Below, piece after piece: positions 57,591 through 64,000 of a DNA stretch of 64,000 bases; within the stretch, counting starts at the first letter, position 1; each line of letters opens with the position of its first letter. The notes under the pieces are model-generated. The model saw nothing but the letters and a program-made list of their open reading frames with translations. It had not been told where the DNA came from and searched no databases. This DNA is from Arboricoccus pini (lineage in GTDB: Bacteria > Pseudomonadota > Alphaproteobacteria > Geminicoccales > Geminicoccaceae), in assembly GCF_900187945.1 (NCBI RefSeq), contig NZ_FYEH01000005.1, positions 62,001-126,000 on the forward strand. The letters are read 5' to 3'. A program made the position numbers and the translations under genes.

Positions 57591-58907
57591 ATGCGCATCG
57601 TCATGATCGGTGCCGGCTATGTGGGGCTCGTCTCCGCTGCCTGCTTTGCCGAATTCGGCATCGAAGTCGTCTGCGTCGATAAAGATCGCCATCGGATCGA
57701 AGCCCTGAGGGCAGGTCGGATGCCGATCTTCGAGCCCGGGCTCGAAGACCTGGTGAAACGGCACGTGGCCAGTGGCAGGCTCGGCTTCACTTTCAATCTC
57801 AAATCCGCCTTGCAGGGTGCCATGGCAGCCTTCATCGCCGTGGGTACGCCCTCAAGGCGAGGCGACGGTCATGCGGACCTCTCCCATGTCTTTGCGGCCG
57901 CGGGCGAAATCGCGACAGCCCTGAGCCATCCGCTGCTCGTCGTCACCAAGTCGACCGTACCGGTCGGCACGGGGCGTCGGCTTGCCGCCTTCTTTGCCGA
58001 AACGAGGCCGGATCTGAAAATCGAGGTCGCGGCCAATCCCGAGTTCCTGCGGGAGGGGGCCGCGATCGAGGACTTCATGCGGCCGGACCGCATCGTCTGT
58101 GGGATCGACGGCTCGGGAGCGCAGGCTCTCCTGGAAGCGCTCTATCGTCCGCTGGCCCAGGCCGGAACACCCCTTCTCTTCACGGGCCGCGAGACGGCCG
58201 AACTCATCAAATATGCGGCCAACAGCTATCTTGCGACCAAGATCACGTTCATCAACGAGATGGCCGATCTCTGCGAGGCCACGGGTGCCGACATCGAGGT
58301 GGTTGCCAAGGGCATGGGCCTGGATGGGCGGATCGGCGGGCGTTTCCTGAAGCCCGGCCCCGGATATGGCGGCTCATGCTTTCCCAAGGACGTCCAAGCC
58401 CTCCTCCACACGGCCAGGGAACAGAGTGTGCCGCTGCGTATTGTCGAGGCGGTTGAGGCCGCCAATGCAGCGCGCAAGCTGAAAATGGTATCGCGCATCG
58501 TCGCGGCCTGCGACGGCAAGGTGCGCGGCAAGCGGATCGGCGTCCTTGGCGTTACCTTCAAATCGGGCACGGATGACGTCCGTGACAGCCCAAGCCTCGT
58601 CGTTTTGCCGGCCTTGCAAGAGCTGGGCGCCAAGCTCTGCGTCTTTGATCCCGCCGGCATGGAAGAAGCGCGAAAACGGCTTCCTGGTCTGACCTGGGCG
58701 CAAAACGCCTATGAAACCGCCCAGGATGCGACAGCCCTCGTGATCCTGACCGAATGGGAAGCCTTCGGCAGCCTCGATCTCGACCAGCTCAAAACCCTCA
58801 TGCACACACCCGTCATCATCGATTTGCGCAATGTGCTTTCTCCTGCGGCGGCCCGGGCAAGGGGATTTGCCTATCATTCGATCGGACGGCCCAAAGCGCG
58901 CATATAG
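57591..58907 (+). CDS. ugd: UDP-glucose 6-dehydrogenase
   Basis: Oxidises UDP-glucose to UDP-glucuronate with two NAD+. The 438 residues start MRIVMIGAGYVGLVSAACFA. Segments include FIAVGTPSRRGDGHADLSHV, STVPVGTGRRLA, AANPEFLREGAAIEDFMRPD, and KPGPGYGGSCFPKDVQALLH with catalytic Cys 263. The C-terminal domain shows GVTFKSGTDDVRDSPSLVVL. Product UDP-glucuronate is a usual acidic component of exopolysaccharide, in line with the nearby sugar transferase. Confidence 0.96.
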   Translation: MRIVMIGAGYVGLVSAACFAEFGIEVVCVDKDRHRIEALRAGRMPIFEPGLEDLVKRHVASGRLGFTFNLKSALQGAMAAFIAVGTPSRRGDGHADLSHVFAAAGEIATALSHPLLVVTKSTVPVGTGRRLAAFFAETRPDLKIEVAANPEFLREGAAIEDFMRPDRIVCGIDGSGAQALLEALYRPLAQAGTPLLFTGRETAELIKYAANSYLATKITFINEMADLCEATGADIEVVAKGMGLDGRIGGRFLKPGPGYGGSCFPKDVQALLHTAREQSVPLRIVEAVEAANAARKLKMVSRIVAACDGKVRGKRIGVLGVTFKSGTDDVRDSPSLVVLPALQELGAKLCVFDPAGMEEARKRLPGLTWAQNAYETAQDATALVILTEWEAFGSLDLDQLKTLMHTPVIIDLRNVLSPAAARARGFAYHSIGRPKARI

Positions 58908-58991
58908 TCGCAGTCTTTTCCGGCGATCCTCTTGTCTTGGGGTTCCTCCAGATGGTCAAAGACCTTCCTCAGCCCAAGCAGGAGATGCCTC

Positions 58992-60641
58992 ATGCCAACG
59001 CCTACCGAGCTTCCCGCCTGGAAAAAGCTCAAGGCTCATGCCGCGCAAGTCAGAAACCTCGATCTCAGACAGGCCTTCGCCAGCGATCCTGCGCGTGTCG
59101 AAACGTTCAGCCTCACCTTCGAGGATCTCTTTCTTGACTACTCCAAGAACCTCGTCACCGAGGAGAGCATGCGCCTGCTCTTCGAGCTGGCGCGTGAGGC
59201 CAAGGTCGAGGAACAGCGTGCCCGCATGTTCGCGGGCGAAGCGGTCAATTTCACCGAGGGTCGCGCCGTCCTGCATGTGGCCCTGCGCAACAGGAAGGCA
59301 CGCGCCTTCAAGGTCGACGGCCAGGACGTCATGCCGGAAGTGCGCGATGTCCTTAGCCGGATCGAGACCTTCACCGACGAAGTACGCTCCGGCCGGTGGC
59401 TGGGCCATACCGGCAAGAAAATCACCGACGTCGTCAATATCGGGATTGGCGGCTCCGACCTTGGGCCGCTCATGGCCTGCCATGCGCTGGCCCCCTACGC
59501 CTCCAAGGACCTGAACGCCTGGTTCGTCTCCAATGTCGATCCGGCGCACATCGCCGACACGCTGGCAAAGCTGGACCCGGAGCGCACGCTTTTCATCGTC
59601 GCCTCCAAGACCTTCACTACGCAGGAGACGATGACCAATGCCGGCAGCGCCCGCGACTGGCTGCTGGCAAGTCTCAAAGACGATGCCGCCGTCGCCAAGC
59701 ATTTCGTCGCTGTCTCGACCAACGCCAAGGCGGTCAGCGCCTTCGGTATCGATACCAAGAACATGTTCGGCTTTTGGGACTGGGTTGGCGGACGCTATTC
59801 GCTCTGGTCGGCGATCGGGCTCGTCATCGCCCTTTATGTCGGCTTTGAGCGCTTCGCCGAACTGCTGGCGGGTGCCCAAGCCATGGATGAGCATTTCGAG
59901 ACAGCACCGCTCGAGACCAACCTGCCGGTCGTGCTCGGCCTTTTGGGCATCCTCTATAATGACTTCATGGATGCACAGTCTGTCGCCCTCTTGCCCTATG
60001 ACCAGCATTTGGACCGCTTCGCCGCGCATTTTCAGCAGGTCGACATGGAGAGCAACGGCAAACGCGCCGATCGGGATGGCCATCTGATCAAGGACTATCA
60101 AACGGGTCCCATCGTCTGGGGCGAGGCTGGCACCAACGGCCAGCACGCCTTCTACCAGCTCCTGCATCAGGGCACGAAGCTCGTTCCTTGCGATTTCCTG
60201 GTAGCGGCGCGAAGCCTCACTCCTTTGGGCGACCACCATCAAAAGCTCCTGGCCAACTGCTTTGCGCAGACCGAAGCCCTGGCCTTCGGCAAGACCGAAT
60301 CCGAGGCTCGAGCGGAGCTGGAACAGCAAGGGGTCGAGGGCGAGACTCTGGCAAAGCTGCTGCCATCCAAGATCTTTCCAGGCAATCGTCCTTCGACCAC
60401 ACTCCTCTACAAGGAGTTGACACCACATCGCCTGGGCTCGCTCATCGCCCTCTACGAGCACAAGGTCTTCGTCCAGGGCGCCATCTGGAACATCAACAGC
60501 TTCGATCAGTGGGGCGTGGAACTAGGCAAGGCCCTGGCAGGCAAAATCCTGCCGGAACTCGATCCAAAGGCGCCCCTGCCCACCGGACACGATGCCTCCA
60601 CCAATGGGCTGATCGCGCGGGCGCGCCACTTCATGGCATGA
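58992..60641 (+). CDS. pgi: Glucose-6-phosphate isomerase
   Basis: Interconverts glucose 6-phosphate and fructose 6-phosphate. The ATG at 58992 has AGGAGA eight bases upstream and gives 549 residues, the standard length. The motifs are [52 protein letters not shown], and the signature segment [20 protein letters not shown] followed by LVPCDF. The C-terminal signature [20 protein letters not shown], then [12 protein letters not shown], completes the active site. Confidence 0.98.
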   Translation: MPTPTELPAWKKLKAHAAQVRNLDLRQAFASDPARVETFSLTFEDLFLDYSKNLVTEESMRLLFELAREAKVEEQRARMFAGEAVNFTEGRAVLHVALRNRKARAFKVDGQDVMPEVRDVLSRIETFTDEVRSGRWLGHTGKKITDVVNIGIGGSDLGPLMACHALAPYASKDLNAWFVSNVDPAHIADTLAKLDPERTLFIVASKTFTTQETMTNAGSARDWLLASLKDDAAVAKHFVAVSTNAKAVSAFGIDTKNMFGFWDWVGGRYSLWSAIGLVIALYVGFERFAELLAGAQAMDEHFETAPLETNLPVVLGLLGILYNDFMDAQSVALLPYDQHLDRFAAHFQQVDMESNGKRADRDGHLIKDYQTGPIVWGEAGTNGQHAFYQLLHQGTKLVPCDFLVAARSLTPLGDHHQKLLANCFAQTEALAFGKTESEARAELEQQGVEGETLAKLLPSKIFPGNRPSTTLLYKELTPHRLGSLIALYEHKVFVQGAIWNINSFDQWGVELGKALAGKILPELDPKAPLPTGHDASTNGLIARARHFMA

Positions 60642-61166
60642 GTTCTGCATAAAAAATCGCAGGCAACGGAACGTCACGCTTTCGCGACCATCCGTCACAA
60701 CGCGAAAATGTTGTATTTTAGCAACTATGAAAACGGAAAAACGCAAGAAAGGGTTTTTGGGGGCTCCATAGGATGAGTTCTTCGGCTTTTTAACCGATAG
60801 GAGCATTCGGGCATCACCTGAAGGGAGACCGCCAGGGTTTTGAGATCGTGGAATATCGCGATCCATGTCGACAACAGGCAAGATCGAGGGATCATCGAGT
60901 GTTCATCAATGATTTCTGTACATTGTCATGTAATAATCGGGATCTTGTGCAGGATGGATTTATATCGGCCGCTTGAGGCCAGTAAATCTTTCGTGACAGC
61001 TTGGATTCCGGAGCATGCTGATTGATCTTGTCGGCTGTCATCACTTTTTGTAACAAAATATTGCTTAAGACTGCGGAAGCGGTTAGATGGCGGGCAAGTC
61101 TTGCCCAAAATGAAACCTGTATACATGCCGCGGCGCAGTCCGTCGGTGCAGCCTGGAGGAGATAGA
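60642..61166. other. AT-richer intergenic region between pgi and the DUF882 gene
   Basis: 525 bases with no ORF I would support. It is noticeably richer in A and T than its surroundings. TTGTAACAAAATATTGCTTAAG near 61050 is the most promoter-like stretch for the downstream gene but cannot be resolved into boxes with confidence. No clear intrinsic terminator for pgi is visible. Confidence 0.4.
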
Positions 61167-61958
61167 ATGACCGACGAAGCGGATCGTTCGCCAAAGTCGC
61201 GCCGCTGGCTTCTTGGCGGCCTCGTCCTTCCTACCCTGGCGATGGGTGCTGTGAGCTTGTCGCCTCTCTCTGCCCTGGCGGCAGTCAAGAAGAAGCATCT
61301 GGCAACCAAGATCGTCTCCCAGCATTCCAGCCGAAAGCTGGCGCACACAACGACGCGGACCGCTGCCGGTACGGCTAGGCACACCCGCACGCTGGCAGGC
61401 TTGCCTTCGGGCGTCACACATCAGACCCATGGCCAGCCTGGCCTCGTGGTCCCCTATGGGGCGAATAACGGTGCGCCCTTGAACGCGCCGGTGCGTCAGC
61501 TTGCTCTCTATAATCGTCGCAACGGCGAATCCATCCGGCCCATATATTATCAAAACGGCCAGTATCGTCCGGACGCCATGGAAGCGATCAAGCGCTTCAT
61601 GCGCGACTGGCGCAGCGATAGTACGATCGACATCGATCCGGGCCTCGCCGATATCCTCTGGTCGCTGCAGCGGCGCCTCGTTCCCGAAGGCTGCATCGAC
61701 ATGGTCTGCGGCTATCGCTCACCCGCAACCAACGCCATGCTGAGGCGTACCAATCGCGGTGTCGCCCTCAACAGCTTCCACATGTATGGGCGAGCGATGG
61801 ACGTGCGCATCGCCAATGTGTCGCTCCAGGCCCTGCACACGACGGCGCTCAAGCTCGGCTCCGGCGGTGTGGGCTACTATCCAAGCTCGAATTTCGTCCA
61901 CGTCGATAATGGGCCGATCCGCCAATGGGGCCAGAACGGCCACAGTTACGGCGCCTGA
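61167..61958 (+). CDS. DUF882 family protein (YcbK-like, peptidase M15-type), Tat-exported
   Basis: The ATG at 61167 follows GGAGGAGATAGA and gives 263 residues. An N-terminal SRRWLLGGLVLPTLAMGAVS resembles a Tat signal. A Thr/His/Lys-rich linker follows. The C-terminal domain reads KRFMRDWRSDSTIDIDPGLA, CGYRSPATNAMLRRTNRGVA, NSFHMYGRAMDVRIANVSLQ, and VGYYPSSNFVHVDNGPIRQW. The His/Asp/His pattern (SxHxxGRAxD, then FVHxDxG) corresponds to the zinc ligands of M15/VanY-like murein peptidases. A role in peptidoglycan cleavage, as for E. coli YcbK/MepK-type enzymes, is likely. Confidence 0.88.
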   Translation: MTDEADRSPKSRRWLLGGLVLPTLAMGAVSLSPLSALAAVKKKHLATKIVSQHSSRKLAHTTTRTAAGTARHTRTLAGLPSGVTHQTHGQPGLVVPYGANNGAPLNAPVRQLALYNRRNGESIRPIYYQNGQYRPDAMEAIKRFMRDWRSDSTIDIDPGLADILWSLQRRLVPEGCIDMVCGYRSPATNAMLRRTNRGVALNSFHMYGRAMDVRIANVSLQALHTTALKLGSGGVGYYPSSNFVHVDNGPIRQWGQNGHSYGA

Positions 61959-62039
61959 TCCAGCTACCCTCTTTGAGGGCTCCCTCCCCCCGAGAGAGAC
62001 GAGCCGAAAGCGGCCCTTCTTCCTCGGGGGAGCCGGTTC

Positions 62040-62732
62040 CTAGTTCCGGCGGCCCTGACCGAAGAGGATACTCTTGGCCTCATCATCCATGGAAGTGGGC
62101 CTGGTCTTGACGGCATCGGCCTTGGCATAGGCCCTGGCGACGGCCGGACGCGCGCGCACGGCTTCGAACCACCGCGCCACATGAGGGTACTCCGCGAAAT
62201 CGATCCCCTGGTTCGCGTGCGGCACGGCCCAGGGATAGATTGCCATGTCGGCGATGGAATAATCGCCGGTCACGAATTCGCTCTTGCTCAACTGCTCGTC
62301 CAGAACGCCATAGAGGCGCTGGGTCTCCTTGCGATAGCGTTCGATGGCGTAGGGGATCTTCTCGGGCGCGTAGATGCTGAAATGATGGTTTTGTCCCAGC
62401 ATCGGGCCGAAGCCGCCCATCTGCCAGTAAAGCCACTGCAGCGTCGTGTACCGCGCCGCACCGGACTTGGGCAGGAAAAGCCCCGTCTTGTCGGCCAGAT
62501 ACTCCAAGATGGCGCCTGATTCGAACAGTGACAGCGCCCGGCCACCGCCTGGAGGCTGCAGGTCGATGATCGCAGGAATGCGATTATTAGGAGCGATCTT
62601 TAAGAATTCCGGCTGGAATTGCTCGCCTCGACCAATATCGATCGGCTTTATCTCGTAGTCGAGGCCGGCCTCCTCAAGAAAGATCGTGATCTTATGGCCG
62701 TTAGGCGTCGTCCAATAGTAAAGCTCGATCAT
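62040..62732 (-). CDS. Glutathione S-transferase family protein, YfcG/YghU-like disulfide reductase
   Basis: 230 residues with the N-terminal thioredoxin fold beginning MIELYYWTTPNGHKITIFLE and the cis-proline stretch NNRIPAIIDLQPPGGG, then SLFESGAILEYLADKTG. The C-terminal helical domain includes QWLYWQMGGFGPMLGQNHHF and DYSIADMAIYPWAVPH. The TPNGHK start is typical of the Nu-class (YfcG-like) group, which reduces disulfides with glutathione rather than conjugating it. Confidence 0.9.
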   Translation of the reverse strand: MIELYYWTTPNGHKITIFLEEAGLDYEIKPIDIGRGEQFQPEFLKIAPNNRIPAIIDLQPPGGGRALSLFESGAILEYLADKTGLFLPKSGAARYTTLQWLYWQMGGFGPMLGQNHHFSIYAPEKIPYAIERYRKETQRLYGVLDEQLSKSEFVTGDYSIADMAIYPWAVPHANQGIDFAEYPHVARWFEAVRARPAVARAYAKADAVKTRPTSMDDEAKSILFGQGRRN

Positions 62733-62840
62733 CGATCATCCTTATCAAAAGCCAAGAGTGAAGAAAGGGCGGTGGACCGCCGGCACGAAACCGGGCTGGC
62801 ACGAAAGCCGATTGCATGAAGCTATGTGAGGTGGATGGAA

Positions 62841-63968
62841 CTAAACATCCAGAGCTCTCCCAAGCGGCAGTTCGCTTGCCGCCTCTTCTCGTGCCGCGGC
62901 TACGGTCTCCGCGGCGATCGCGCGGTCCTCGAGCCGTGGCGGATCGGGTGTCTGATGCGTTTTGGCGCGGGGTGCATGATCGAGTTCGACCATGATGGGA
63001 AAATGATCCGAACCAAAGGCTGGCAGCCGCCGAAGTCGTCGCAGGACGAAGTCCGGACTGTGGAAGACATGATCGAGCGGCCAACGCAAGGGCCAGATCC
63101 CGGCGTGGAAGCTATTATAGAAGCCGCGACCCACACGAGGATCGACGAGTTGGCTCAGGCGCAGGAAGGCGCGGGTCGTCCTGGACCAGGCAACGTCGTT
63201 GAGATCGCCCATGACGATGACCGGTCGTTCGTCGCCATGGCGGCGACGCGCTTCGATCGCGCGTGCAACCAGGATGAGTTCCGCATCGCGCGATAGCGAA
63301 GTTGGCGCCTCGGTCGGACTGGGCGGCTCCGGATGAACGCCCCACAAATCGACGATCGCACCCGAGTCCAGTCGCACCCCTACCCGCATGGAGGGAATTC
63401 CGTCTTTCAAAAGGAAGGACAATGACTGGTCAACGAAGGGAAGCCGGGAGCGGAGAACCATGCCATAAGTATTGCCAAGGGGACAGCTTAGGACGTGCGG
63501 ATGGGTGCAGCTCAGCATCTCCGCCAGTTGCTGGGCCCACCACGTATCGGTCTCGACGGCCAGGACGATATCGGGCGCCATGCGCTCGAGGCTCCTTTTG
63601 AGCCGCCCGACCTCGCGATTATCCATGAGGACATTGACCGCCACGAGCGAGAGGGACCGCTCGGATCTGGGTCGGCGGCTGCGCAGTACCTGGCGCCGCC
63701 AAAAGGGGGTAAAGGGTGCTATCGCTGCCGCCTGCGCAAACAAGGCCAAAGCCAGGCCGGCACCCAGGAGGAGGTCTTTCCAACCATAGAGAGTTCCGCT
63801 CGCTGCCCTGAGGACAACGGCGATCACCATCAGTCCGACGAGTTGTAGACGCGGAAACTCCCAGATCCGCACCCACCAGGCCGCATGCCGCCAGAAGGGC
63901 AGGAACGTAAGGGCGATGCCGCCGACCGCCAATGTACAGGCCAGCGAATACAAGAAGCAGCTCATCAT
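62841..63968 (-). CDS. Membrane-anchored endonuclease/exonuclease/phosphatase family protein
   Basis: 375 residues. Three N-terminal hydrophobic helices (for example YSLACTLAVGGIALTFLPFW and LLLGAGLALALFAQAAAIAP) precede an EEP-fold domain. Its motifs are LVAVNVLMDNREVGRLKRSL, DIVLAVETDTWWAQ with the metal-binding Glu, VIVMGDLNDVAWSRTTRAFL, WPLDHVFHS and FGSDHFPIMVEL with the terminal His. The family includes nucleases, lipid phosphatases and sphingomyelinases. The membrane anchor suggests a lipid- or envelope-linked substrate, but this cannot be decided. ATG codons lie at 63968 and 63965. Confidence 0.85.
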   Translation of the reverse strand: MMSCFLYSLACTLAVGGIALTFLPFWRHAAWWVRIWEFPRLQLVGLMVIAVVLRAASGTLYGWKDLLLGAGLALALFAQAAAIAPFTPFWRRQVLRSRRPRSERSLSLVAVNVLMDNREVGRLKRSLERMAPDIVLAVETDTWWAQQLAEMLSCTHPHVLSCPLGNTYGMVLRSRLPFVDQSLSFLLKDGIPSMRVGVRLDSGAIVDLWGVHPEPPSPTEAPTSLSRDAELILVARAIEARRRHGDERPVIVMGDLNDVAWSRTTRAFLRLSQLVDPRVGRGFYNSFHAGIWPLRWPLDHVFHSPDFVLRRLRRLPAFGSDHFPIMVELDHAPRAKTHQTPDPPRLEDRAIAAETVAAAREEAASELPLGRALDV

Positions 63969-64000
63969 CGGTAAAGTCGGTGGGGCTTTCGCGCCGGCCC

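Noticed and set aside
58956-60461. 501-codon minus-strand ORF opposite pgi
   Set aside because: Shadow of pgi with low-complexity composition; pgi motifs on the plus strand are complete.

Overview
The window reads as chromosomal DNA of an alphaproteobacterium. Gene content and order (carAB next to greA, dnaG-rpoD-tRNA-Ile2, nrdR-ribD-ribE-ribBA-ribH-nusB-thiL, rplM-rpsI) fit the Rhodospirillales in the broad sense. This comes from recognising families and gene order; I ran no phylogeny.

Layout. 1-9 kb: the first codons of a DEAD-box RNA helicase, the periplasmic methionine-sulfoxide reductase MsrP (no MsrQ beside it), a LysR regulator, thioredoxin reductase, GreA, and carbamoyl-phosphate synthase (carB, carA). 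9-17.7 kb: primase and the housekeeping sigma factor, tRNA-Ile(CAU), a three-gene pabB-pabA-pabC folate operon, and ribosomal proteins L13 and S9 with an intrinsic terminator. 17.8-25 kb: cyclopropane fatty acid synthase, cysteine synthase, tRNA-Val(CAC), phosphoglycolate phosphatase, GlmU, a TPR-SH3 envelope protein, and a D,D-carboxypeptidase with a SPOR tail. 25-32 kb: a compressed minus-strand operon, mostly with overlapping stop and start codons, runs from an Atm1-type ABC exporter through nrdR, the riboflavin genes and nusB to thiL. The RibA half of its RibBA protein has lost the zinc cysteines. 32.2-33.6 kb: a decayed GMC oxidoreductase pseudogene. 33.6-42.5 kb: a membrane-anchored helix-hairpin-helix protein, GpsA, a PEP-carboxylase-family protein with altered catalytic motifs, HspQ, a beta-hydroxyacid dehydrogenase and aminopeptidase N.

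42.5-45.9 kb is the accessory region: broken phage-type genes with stops and frameshifts, a small lipoprotein, an IS5-family element with an apparent -1 frameshift site, and an orphan ORF. 45.9-60.7 kb holds carbohydrate and envelope genes: a polyprenyl-phosphate sugar transferase, GalE, GlgX, an EmrAB efflux pair, two small phage-like ORFs, GlgP, UDP-glucose dehydrogenase and glucose-6-phosphate isomerase. Together they connect glycogen breakdown (GlgX, GlgP, Pgi) with nucleotide-sugar and exopolysaccharide synthesis (GalE, Ugd, sugar transferase). The window ends with a Tat-exported DUF882 peptidase-like protein, a GST-family enzyme and a membrane-anchored endonuclease/exonuclease/phosphatase-family protein.

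I found no CRISPR array, toxin-antitoxin pair, restriction system or recognised defence system. The most unusual content is the PEPC-like protein with changed active-site motifs, the phage-derived debris at 42.6-44.4 kb, and the small gene pair at 54.1-54.8 kb.
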